A stretch of 8,749 bases of DNA, from contig JAKAZF010000085.1 in assembly GCA_021826605.1 (NCBI GenBank), forward strand, positions 1 through 8,749. Direction: 5' to 3'. The first letter of the stretch is position 1, and each line of letters opens with the position of its first letter. This document shows, in pieces, positions 1-6,084 of the stretch. The position numbers and the translations under genes are program-made. The notes below the pieces were generated by a model, which searched no databases, had not been told where the DNA came from, and saw only the letters and a program-made list of their open reading frames with translations. The stretch is from Planctomycetota bacterium. GTDB taxonomy: Bacteria; Planctomycetota; Phycisphaerae; WQYP01.

Positions 1-515
1 TCCAGTCGGCTCTGTATATACAGGGCTGTGCCGTCGCCATCCATGGTGGGATTGGTAGCGATAATGACTTCACGCACCAGGGGAGTTCCGGAGGCATCAC
101 GCTGACTGACGCGCTGCACCAGCGCTTCGATGGTGAGGTTTTCAGGATTGATTCCATCTAATGGTGCCAGATGTCCCAACAGGACATGGTAAACCCCTTT
201 GTAACTGCCCACAGATTCAATTTGAAACAGATCCTTGGGCTGCTCAACAACACAGACCAAACCCTTATCACGCCCCGGATCGCGGCAAATTTCGCAGGGA
301 TCGGTTTCAGTGAGGTGATAGCAGATACTGCAGTGCCGCACTTGTTGCTTAACGGCGCGAATGGCATCAGCCAACGCCAGGGCGTCCTCGGAGCTGCCTT
401 TCAAAATATGAAATACCATTCGTTCCGCGGAACGGCTTCCAACGCCGGGCAATTGGCCTAAAAGCTCCATGAGCCGCCGGACGCTGGCACTGTAAGCCAT
501 GGAATGGTCGGTCAT
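1..515 (-). CDS. recR: Recombination protein RecR (3' end cut by window edge)
   Basis: RecR acts with RecF and RecO in the cytoplasm to load RecA at single-strand gaps during recombinational repair. About 171 residues are visible of a family usually near 200, and the C-terminus lies beyond base 1. In order I see a helix-hairpin-helix region (LPGVGSRSAERM, residues 22-33), a four-cysteine zinc motif (C62, C65, C74, C77) and a Toprim domain with VVEQPKD (E91) and TNPTMDGDGTALYI (residues 154-167). The usual Toprim acidic motif is EGEAT; here it reads DGDGT, a conservative change of the acidic residues. The start ATG overlaps the ybaB stop codon as ATGA, which supports it; a second in-frame ATG lies 15 bases downstream (base 500). 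It is the last visible gene of dnaX-ybaB-recR and probably depends on translational coupling to ybaB. Identity is secure. Confidence 0.96.
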   Translation of the reverse strand, partial: MTDHSMAYSASVRRLMELLGQLPGVGSRSAERMVFHILKGSSEDALALADAIRAVKQQVRHCSICYHLTETDPCEICRDPGRDKGLVCVVEQPKDLFQIESVGSYKGVYHVLLGHLAPLDGINPENLTIEALVQRVSQRDASGTPLVREVIIATNPTMDGDGTALYIQSRL

Positions 516-862
516 GATGGCATTCCCATCATTTTCTGAAACCCGGATAAATCCACATCCCCGGCGACGCCCTGCATTTCCCGCTGCACCAGGTTGCGCA
601 CATTCGCTAAAGCCTCGTTAACCGCACTGCGGGTTAAATCCGCGAGTACCGCGGCATCCAGTCGTGCGGCATCGGCTGAAAAATGCACATGGATAATTTC
701 CATGTGGCCATTGGCGGTTACGGAAATCAGACCGCCGGCGGCAGTTCCGTCCGCCCGAATGGTTCCGAGCTTCTGCTGCACTTCCGCCATTTTAGCCTGC
801 ATTTCCTTGGCGCGAGCCATCAATGGCCCGAGCTGACTTAGTGATTTCAGGGAATCAAACAT
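512..862 (-). CDS. ybaB: YbaB/EbfC family nucleoid-associated protein
   Basis: This 116-residue protein belongs to the YbaB/EbfC family, small dimeric DNA-binding proteins thought to coat the nucleoid. The length is slightly above the usual 100-110 residues. The N-terminal helix (residues 1-33) carries the family pattern LMARAKEMQAKMAEVQQKL. A beta region follows (AAGGLISVTANGHMEIIHVHF, broadly residues 41-61), then a long C-terminal helix (LADLTRSAVNEALANV) and a Met/Gly-rich tail ending GFQKMMGMPS. The start is supported by GAGG about 5 bases upstream of the ATG. It lies 32 bases downstream of dnaX and its TGA stop overlaps the recR ATG. The dnaX-ybaB-recR order is conserved across many phyla, which supports the call. 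The exact biochemical role of the family is still loosely defined. Confidence 0.95.
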   Translation of the reverse strand: MFDSLKSLSQLGPLMARAKEMQAKMAEVQQKLGTIRADGTAAGGLISVTANGHMEIIHVHFSADAARLDAAVLADLTRSAVNEALANVRNLVQREMQGVAGDVDLSGFQKMMGMPS

Positions 863-894
863 GCATCCTCATTTCTATGATTGTACCATTATTA

Positions 895-2670
895 TCATGA
901 CAGTTCCGCCGGTGTTTCAACACTGACTTCAATGGCTTCCACGTTAACGAGTTTTGCTCCCATTTTCTCCATTAACTGCCGGACTGCGGGCATTTCCTGC
1001 ACGCGCTTCATCAATTCCGGAGAAACACGGGGACTGGGGGTTGGAGCCGGGCGAACCGCCGTGGGTGCCACCGGGGAAATGGCCGCCGGAGCGGGTCGGG
1101 CACCAGCGATAATATCCAGATGGCAGGTTTTCCCGACCACACCGGCAAATGCTGATTCGAGCATACGGGTATAGCGTTCGCTGCTGACCATGGTATGCGT
1201 ATGTCCGGGAACCTCCAGGCGTATGGCCCCGCTGCCGGATTCCGCAGAAAGAATACGGGCTTGTCCATTAAGCAAATTAACCAGCGAGGCCCCCTGATTT
1301 TCCAGCAGATACGCTTCCACCGCCGTCCAGATTGAATCCGTTGATTGTTTTTCATCCGCGGCGACAACGGTCGCCGCCGGCGTTGGCGCGATGGCGGGTT
1401 GAGGCGCAACGGTTCCAGCAACCACTGATGGCTCATTTCTCACAGCCGGGGGGCGGGCCGGGAGGAAGGTGTCGACCGCGTTTGAGGCGGGGGTCAGTGG
1501 ATCATTTTTTTTTTGCGCGTCTGCGGCCGGCATGGGCAATTGACCGGACTCCAGCACTTGCCGGATAGAATTGAACTGCGCGGCCATGGCCAATCGCACC
1601 ATCAGCGCATCAAACAGGGGCCGCTGCATGGTTGAACCGCGCAGTGATCGCAAGGTCTGATCGCACAATGCAATGTGATGAACCAGCACGGCCGGTTCAA
1701 ACGCCGGGGCAAGTTTTTCCAGTCCACCGCGCCATTCGCCGGGGATATCTAAAATATCGGTTTTCGTTCCGCATACGCGCAGAATCATTAAATTGCGAAG
1801 CAGATCGGTTAATTCACTTAATACCTGTTCGGCGGACATGCCATCCAGAAGCAACTGATCGGACAGCTTCAATACCGCCGCCGCATCGCCTGCCGCCATG
1901 GCCACCGCCAAGTCAGTCATATTGGCCAGAGATGGCTTGCCAAGCAGTTCATCCAGAAGTTTTTCGGTAATTCGCCCCGCTCCCAGCGATAGCACACGAT
2001 CCAGCAATGACAGGGCGTCCCGCATGGATCCCGCGGCTAAAATGGCTATTCGATGCAACGCGGATGTTTCCGCTTCGGTACTTTCCTGCTTACAAATATC
2101 AGCAAGGTGATCGGTGATGCGGGCGGCCGGAATATTCTTAAAATCGTAGCGCTGGCATCGGCTTAAAATGGTAGCGGGAACCTTATGCACATCCGTGGTG
2201 GCAAAAATAAATTTGACATGCGGAGGCGGCTCTTCAAGGGTCTTCAAAAGCGCGTTAAAAGCGGCAATGGAGAGCATGTGAACTTCGTCAATGATGTAAA
2301 TCTTAAATTTACTGTGGCTGGGGGTAATGCCGGCACTTTGACGCAGGTCACGAATCTGCTCCACGCCGTTGTTACTGGCGCCGTCGATTTCAATGACATC
2401 AATGTCCTCTCCTGCCGCGATCGCTTTACAGGTGGGGCATTCGCCGCAGGGCTGACCTCCGACCGCGTTGGGGCAATTAATTGCCTTGGCTAATATGCGT
2501 GCCGAGGATGTTTTCCCCACACCGCGCGTACCGGTGAAGAGAAACGCGTGAGCCAGTCGCCCGGTGGATACGGCATTTTTCAGCGTAGCAGCAATCGCCT
2601 CCTGACCAATGAGTTGGTCGAAGTTCTGCGAGCGATAACGCCGGGCCAAAACTGTATAACCTGCAGCCAT
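895..2670 (-). CDS. dnaX: DNA polymerase III subunit tau/gamma (DnaX clamp loader)
   Basis: DnaX is the ATPase core of the clamp loader that opens and loads the beta sliding clamp; its tau form also tethers polymerase cores. From the ATG it has 591 residues. Domain I (AAA+) shows Walker A GTRGVGKT (47-54, K53), a zinc-binding C66/C75/C78/C81 set, Walker B IIDEVHML (D128, E129), sensor 1 FATTD, the SRC motif (170-172) and sensor 2 GSMRDALSLLDR (R217). Domains II-III run to about residue 372. A Pro/Ala-rich linker and the tau-specific C-terminal part follow. I prefer the ATG at 2670 over an in-frame GTG at 2676: the protein then opens MAAGYTVLARRYR, the normal family opening. No Shine-Dalgarno is visible, but a TATAGT box lies 6 nt upstream. 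An A10 run at codons 386-389 probably generates the gamma form (separate entry). Identity is secure. Confidence 0.97.
   Translation of the reverse strand: MAAGYTVLARRYRSQNFDQLIGQEAIAATLKNAVSTGRLAHAFLFTGTRGVGKTSSARILAKAINCPNAVGGQPCGECPTCKAIAAGEDIDVIEIDGASNNGVEQIRDLRQSAGITPSHSKFKIYIIDEVHMLSIAAFNALLKTLEEPPPHVKFIFATTDVHKVPATILSRCQRYDFKNIPAARITDHLADICKQESTEAETSALHRIAILAAGSMRDALSLLDRVLSLGAGRITEKLLDELLGKPSLANMTDLAVAMAAGDAAAVLKLSDQLLLDGMSAEQVLSELTDLLRNLMILRVCGTKTDILDIPGEWRGGLEKLAPAFEPAVLVHHIALCDQTLRSLRGSTMQRPLFDALMVRLAMAAQFNSIRQVLESGQLPMPAADAQKKNDPLTPASNAVDTFLPARPPAVRNEPSVVAGTVAPQPAIAPTPAATVVAADEKQSTDSIWTAVEAYLLENQGASLVNLLNGQARILSAESGSGAIRLEVPGHTHTMVSSERYTRMLESAFAGVVGKTCHLDIIAGARPAPAAISPVAPTAVRPAPTPSPRVSPELMKRVQEMPAVRQLMEKMGAKLVNVEAIEVSVETPAELS
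1474..1495 (-). other. Possible stimulatory stem-loop downstream of the dnaX A10 run
   Basis: On the dnaX mRNA, about 9 bases after the A10 run, GACC and GC (separated by a CCC bulge) can pair with GCGGTC across a loop of about 7 bases (CTCAAAC). Frameshift-stimulating structures usually lie 5-9 bases downstream of the slip site, so the position fits. The stem is short and bulged, and I see no clear Shine-Dalgarno-like stimulator upstream of the run. It could be chance base pairing, and transcriptional slippage would not require it. Confidence 0.25.
1502..1514 (-). other. A10 slippage site in dnaX with adjacent out-of-frame stop (predicted gamma-form generator)
   Basis: The coding strand of dnaX has ten consecutive A residues (1514 down to 1505), read in frame as CAA AAA AAA AAT (Q386, K387, K388, N389). 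The next bases are TGATCCACTGA. Adding one A, or a ribosomal -1 shift, gives CAA AAA AAA AAA TGA, stopping at once (TGA at 1504-1502) with a 389-residue product. Losing one A gives AAA ATG ATC CAC TGA, a 391-residue product. Both would keep domains I-III and lose the tau C-terminal part, which is the gamma architecture. Known parallels are the A9 run of Thermus thermophilus dnaX (transcriptional slippage) and A AAA AAG in E. coli dnaX (-1 ribosomal frameshift). The run and stops are seen directly; the function is inferred. Confidence 0.7.
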
Positions 2671-2676
2671 GCACAC

Positions 2677-2682
2677 ACTATA
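2677..2682 (-). promoter_or_regulatory. Candidate -10 box for a leaderless dnaX transcript
   Basis: The minus strand reads TATAGT (5 of 6 matches to TATAAT), followed by 6 bases and then the dnaX ATG at 2670. Transcription would start at or next to the A of the ATG, giving a leaderless mRNA, which would explain the missing Shine-Dalgarno sequence. The -35 region is poor: at a 17-base spacing the hexamer is TGGCCG, 3 of 6 matches. The box lies in the short gap between the fucosidase stop and dnaX, so dnaX need not depend on read-through from the fucosidase gene. Confidence 0.35.
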
Positions 2683-2714
2683 GCAACGGCTTAATTTTCC
2701 GGCCAGCGACTAGC

Positions 2715-4517
2715 TTAAGCCAGGAACACTTTCAGCGCCACGGCATAATCCACCGTCGGACGATATTTCGGCAATTCCACACGCAATCCTGTGGCAGACT
2801 GCTTCCATTGGAGCTTTTCATCGGTGCCCAGCATTTGAACATGATGAATTTTCCCCGGCTTGGCGGCTGCCGCGGTGCCCAGCGATTGGATGATAAATGC
2901 GTCGCTTGGCCACCCCAGTACCAACGCGTATACAACTGTGTTGGCCTTGTTTCGGGTGAAGCGAATGTCCTTTACCCCCATACTGAGAATGCTGTTACCC
3001 TGGAATGATCCGGCCTTGATGACATTTGGGCCTTCACCATATACTTTCCACGGGCGCGTGGCGTAAATGGCTTCGCCGTTAACCGCGAACCATTCGCTGA
3101 GCTTTTCAAGAATCAACTTTTCCTTGCGATCAATAGTCCCGTCGGGTTTACCGGGAATATTGAGAATAAATGTGCCGTTCTTGCTGACCGTATCGATCAT
3201 CCAGTGAATGGCTTCCCGCGGATGCATGTAGCCGCCGTACTCGCCGGGATGGTTGAACAATGCACGCAGATAGTGCCAGCCCCCGATACAGGTTTCGGAT
3301 TGCCACGGATATTTCATAATTCCGCTGCTTAGTCCACGCTCAATATCCGCCACTACGCTTTTAAGTAACGGACCCGGAACATTTTTAATATTAATTACGC
3401 CTTCCATTTTTCCGCCGTGCGTCTGCAGATTGCGATTATAGAAGTAGGCACCAATATTCATGCCGGCCCAGCCCAGCGGGAACAGCGGGTTATCAAAATA
3501 GAGCAAATCAGGATTGTGCTGATCGACAAGATCGCGGGTGCGATCATAGAAATTTTTCACATAAGAAATATCCGGCAAAGCATTGTACGGATGCTTGGCA
3601 TTATAGAGCTGCTGCGGGTCATAGCCTTCCCACCATTGGCCTTTGCCATCCGCCTTGGTCAAGACGCCATCATACGGAATGCCGGCATACGGCCCGGTCT
3701 TATCCGCGCCGTGCGATGGTTGGAACCACCACCAGTTACGGGCCTGATGGACCGTAACACCAAAACGCAAGCCATGTTGCCGCGCCGTCTTGGCCCAGGT
3801 GCCGATGACATCGCGATGCGGGCCGATGTTCTGAGCATTCCACTGATGATGTTTGGAATTCCAGGTGTCAAAGCCGTCATGATGATTGGCTAATGAGAGA
3901 AAGAGCTTGGCCCCGGCCTTTTTGTACAGATCCATCAGATGTTCCGGCTCCCAATTCAGCAATGTCCATTGGGCGCAAAGGTCTTTGTACCCGAATTTGC
4001 ACGGCGGTCCATAATGCTCCACCTGATATCGGTTTTGACCGGATCCCTGAATATACATATTACGCGCATACCAGTCCCCATCTTCCGGCACGCACTGCGG
4101 ACTCCAGTGATTCCAGATGCCGAATTTGGCATCACGATACCACTCGGGACAGTCATACTCCAGAAGCGACTGCCATGTTGGTTCGTACGGCCCGTCGCCG
4201 GCAAGATTGGGAATTGGCGATTCCATCGGCACGCCATCATGCGAACCGCCGGGGACCGGCAGTGCCGGCGGATTACCCCACCCTGTGGGTCGCCAACCGG
4301 CATTGTGCAATTTTTCCTTCACAATGGCCTTGCCACGCAGAGCATAAAATGTCCGTTGACGCGCCGGCGTGGCACAAAATTCCGGAAAGGTCTCGGTGTA
4401 GCGATCAAAGCCATCGGCAATAAGTCCCGCGGCGTTCGCCGGTTTCCCCAATGCGGGAATTGTCGCCGCCGCTGCGGCACCTGCCATGAGTTTGCAAAAT
4501 TCTCTGCGTTGCATCAT
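2715..4517 (-). CDS. Tat-exported alpha-L-fucosidase, glycoside hydrolase family 29
   Basis: GH29 enzymes release terminal alpha-L-fucose from glycans by a retaining mechanism. The 600-residue protein opens with a Tat-type signal: RREFCKL (R4-R5), an Ala-rich hydrophobic stretch and a likely cleavage after ANA (about residue 29), so it should be exported folded. The catalytic barrel shows WYRDAKFGIWNHW (127-138), LANHHDGFDTWNS (209-221) and PDLLYFDNP (336-344), where D342 is the expected nucleophile. VSKNGTFILNIP (444-455) is also typical. The acid/base residue is not certain; E409 in SETCIGGW is a candidate. A C-terminal domain (about 488-600) carries RFTRNKANTVVYALVLGWP, like the GH29 C-terminal beta domain. 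The reading frame stays open 69 bases upstream, but I chose ATGATG at 4517: GAGGAG lies about 6 bases before it and the Tat motif follows at once. It sits 44 bases upstream of dnaX in the same direction, probably without functional relation. The substrate linkage cannot be told. Confidence 0.9.
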   Translation of the reverse strand: MMQRREFCKLMAGAAAAATIPALGKPANAAGLIADGFDRYTETFPEFCATPARQRTFYALRGKAIVKEKLHNAGWRPTGWGNPPALPVPGGSHDGVPMESPIPNLAGDGPYEPTWQSLLEYDCPEWYRDAKFGIWNHWSPQCVPEDGDWYARNMYIQGSGQNRYQVEHYGPPCKFGYKDLCAQWTLLNWEPEHLMDLYKKAGAKLFLSLANHHDGFDTWNSKHHQWNAQNIGPHRDVIGTWAKTARQHGLRFGVTVHQARNWWWFQPSHGADKTGPYAGIPYDGVLTKADGKGQWWEGYDPQQLYNAKHPYNALPDISYVKNFYDRTRDLVDQHNPDLLYFDNPLFPLGWAGMNIGAYFYNRNLQTHGGKMEGVINIKNVPGPLLKSVVADIERGLSSGIMKYPWQSETCIGGWHYLRALFNHPGEYGGYMHPREAIHWMIDTVSKNGTFILNIPGKPDGTIDRKEKLILEKLSEWFAVNGEAIYATRPWKVYGEGPNVIKAGSFQGNSILSMGVKDIRFTRNKANTVVYALVLGWPSDAFIIQSLGTAAAAKPGKIHHVQMLGTDEKLQWKQSATGLRVELPKYRPTVDYAVALKVFLA

Positions 4518-4622
4518 TGGAAACTCCTCGTCGGAAACCGCTGGCATGCCAAGCCAACGATTCACATTCGCCACCCGCCCGGCCACACTAACCGGTTGTC
4601 ATCAGGCCGCCGCATTCGCGTA

Positions 4623-4652
4623 ATCATCAACTCACCGTCGCGTTGTTGTCAA
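4623..4652 (-). promoter_or_regulatory. Candidate sigma-70-type promoter for the fucosidase gene
   Basis: The minus strand carries a perfect TTGACA (4652-4647), an 18-base spacer and GATGAT (4628-4623, 4 of 6 matches to TATAAT). Transcription would begin near 4615, leaving a 5' leader of about 100 bases before the ATG at 4517. The -35 is strong, the -10 only moderate, and chance occurrence in about 700 bases of intergenic DNA is not excluded. Confidence 0.35.
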
Positions 4653-4690
4653 TGAAGCACTCTGATTTTTTCGAACCTCGGTGCGGTAGC

Positions 4691-4733
4691 GGCAGATGCT
4701 GGGCCGAGTCACGGTCGGCAGCATAGGCTTTTT
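4691..4733 (+). terminator. Terminator-like hairpin with T tract, no matching upstream gene
   Basis: ATGCTG (4696-4701) and CAGCAT (4719-4724) are perfect inverted copies, and CCGA (4704-4707) pairs with TCGG (4715-4718) inside them, leaving a 2-base bulge and a 7-base loop. Outward, AG opposite AG is followed by GGC/GCT pairing (4691-4693 with 4727-4729), bringing the stem up to a run of Ts at 4729-4733. This resembles an intrinsic terminator read on the plus strand. No plus-strand gene precedes it in the window, since the fucosidase is on the minus strand. It may end an unrecognised small RNA, block antisense transcription, or be chance. Confidence 0.35.
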
Positions 4734-5217
4734 ACGTGTGGGTATCAGGAGACGCCACTTGCTTATCAAGAATTGATCGCAAATCAGGATCGACTACGGA
4801 GCGGGGGCATTTCTCCCGGCTTTTCCGCAATATGCCGGCAATTGCGTGAGGTCGCAAGGCTTATTCCCATTGATCAGACTCTTGTAAGAAAAGCCTTTCG
4901 ACCTTTTAGCGACGTAAGAGCGGGAATATTTGATTACCAGGAATTCCCTGTACAGGCCAAATACCAGGCGGCATTTTCGCCCGGTTCCTCGGGTACCGAG
5001 ACCTCGTGCAGCAGTTATCAGCCTGCAAGCGCAGACATTTTCCATGACTTTGCCAAAAATTCAGGCATTCGGGCGGCGGATGATTCCGCCTGGCATGCCA
5101 CGGATGAAATTTTCCCCGGCGCGATTACCCAACCATGGCCCGGGGCGTATACAATACGGGCACGGACTGGTATCCGTGGCGGCGAAGTTTCGCCTGATAT
5201 TATCGGCTTGTAGAGAT

Positions 5218-6084
5218 ATGGATATGGAAAGCAGTGACAGCCCACCGGGGAGAATGGCAAATCCCATCACCGGGTTTCTGGCGGCAGTCGGAGCCTGGAC
5301 GATTCATGCGGTGCAGACTTTCGGCGACTTCGGTTGCTTTTTGTCTTCGATCATTTACGGCATATTTGCCGGCATGAAGCGGCGAACGATTCGAGAACTG
5401 TTCATACAAATGTATGAAATGGGAACGCTATCGATTCCAGTGGTCATGCTGGGGGGCGGGTTTATTGGCGCGGTGCTGGCTGTCGAAGCCTATCCGCAAT
5501 TTAAAGCCATTGGCGCCGGCAACCGCGTTGGCTCGGTTATTGTCATCAGCGTGGTAAAGCAGATCGGTCCGGTTCTTACCGCGGTGATGCTTGCGGGCCG
5601 GCTCGGCGGCTCGATGACGGCTGAATTGGGAACCATGCGGGTAACGGAGCAAATCGACGCCCTTCGCGTTATGGCCGCCGATCCGGTGCGCACGCTGGTG
5701 GTACCGCGGGTCCTGGCCTGCATTATTATGACGCCGGTACTGACCGTATTCAGCGACGCAATCGGCATTTTAGGCGGATGGCTGATTTCAGTTGGCGTGG
5801 AAGGCGTCCGGAACTACCCCTTCTGGCATTATGCACAAACGGGAATGGACATGTTTACCGTTTTTGTCGGACTGATCAAGGCATTTTTCTTCGGGCTGGT
5901 CATTTCAACAATTGCCTGCTACAAGGGATTCCGCTGCGGAAATGGCGCGCAGGGCGTGGGCCGGGCATGCACGGAAAGCTTCGTCTCCGGTTTCTGCGTG
6001 ATTCTCCTGGCCAACTTTATTCTTGCCGTGATGCTTAATAATATTTACGTTATGCTCTGGCCGAACCAACCCAGTATCCTGTGA
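5218..6084 (+). CDS. mlaE: MlaE-family lipid ABC transporter permease
   Basis: MlaE-type permeases form the inner-membrane core of MCE transport systems, which move phospholipids or other hydrophobic molecules between inner and outer membranes. From the ATG at 5218 the protein has 288 residues, slightly longer than the usual 250-265. Hydrophobic segments lie near residues 70-90, 105-128, 163-192, 210-235 and 255-282. The hallmark AELGTMRVTEQIDAL (135-149) is the conserved cytoplasmic helix that contacts the ATPase, and the late CYKGFRCGNGAQGVGRACTE-type motif (234-253) is also characteristic. The start is uncertain: ATGs at 5218, 5224 and 5254 are all possible and none has a strong Shine-Dalgarno. 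The frame is open back to 4930, but that Pro/Arg-rich translation does not look like MlaE. Its stop overlaps the mlaF start (GTGA), so the two form one unit. Confidence 0.93.
   Translation: MDMESSDSPPGRMANPITGFLAAVGAWTIHAVQTFGDFGCFLSSIIYGIFAGMKRRTIRELFIQMYEMGTLSIPVVMLGGGFIGAVLAVEAYPQFKAIGAGNRVGSVIVISVVKQIGPVLTAVMLAGRLGGSMTAELGTMRVTEQIDALRVMAADPVRTLVVPRVLACIIMTPVLTVFSDAIGILGGWLISVGVEGVRNYPFWHYAQTGMDMFTVFVGLIKAFFFGLVISTIACYKGFRCGNGAQGVGRACTESFVSGFCVILLANFILAVMLNNIYVMLWPNQPSIL

Larger units (their letters stand above)
4518..5217. other. Divergent intergenic region, about 700 bases, no convincing gene
   Basis: This stretch separates the minus-strand fucosidase from plus-strand mlaE. It contains the fucosidase Shine-Dalgarno and candidate promoter, and a terminator-like hairpin at 4691-4733. 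A smaller perfect hairpin (CTCGG-GTA-CCGAG) lies at 4988-5000. A weak -10-like TACAAT at 5150-5155 has no good -35 and would give mlaE a leader of about 62 bases. Two plus-strand frames are open here (4773-5213, and 4930 into mlaE), but their translations show no family motif. For a compact neighbourhood with 4-base gene overlaps, 700 bases is long. It could hide a decayed gene or a small RNA, but I cannot show either. Confidence 0.6.

Noticed and set aside
3939..4655. Open plus-strand frame of 238 codons opposite the fucosidase
   Set aside because: It is antisense to a clear GH29 gene with all family motifs, its translation shows no domain pattern, and it runs into the promoter region. The same holds for the plus-strand frame at 3417-3893.
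4672..4685. LexA-like box CGAAC-N4-GTGCG
   Set aside because: It resembles the Gram-positive SOS box CGAAC-N4-GTTCG with one mismatch, but a single imperfect copy near a fucosidase gene, with no LexA in view, is not enough.
4988..5000. Perfect small hairpin CTCGG-GTA-CCGAG
   Set aside because: Only 5 base pairs with a 3-base loop and no T tract; expected by chance in GC-rich sequence. Listed only as content of the intergenic region.
4773..5213. Plus-strand open frame of 146 codons before mlaE
   Set aside because: No Shine-Dalgarno precedes its ATG, no motif or hydrophobic pattern is recognisable, and it overlaps another open frame. Kept only as a question in the findings.
4930..5217. 96-residue N-terminal extension of MlaE
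   Set aside because: The translation is Pro/Arg-rich and unlike the MlaE N-terminus, and would make the protein about 384 residues against a usual 250-265.
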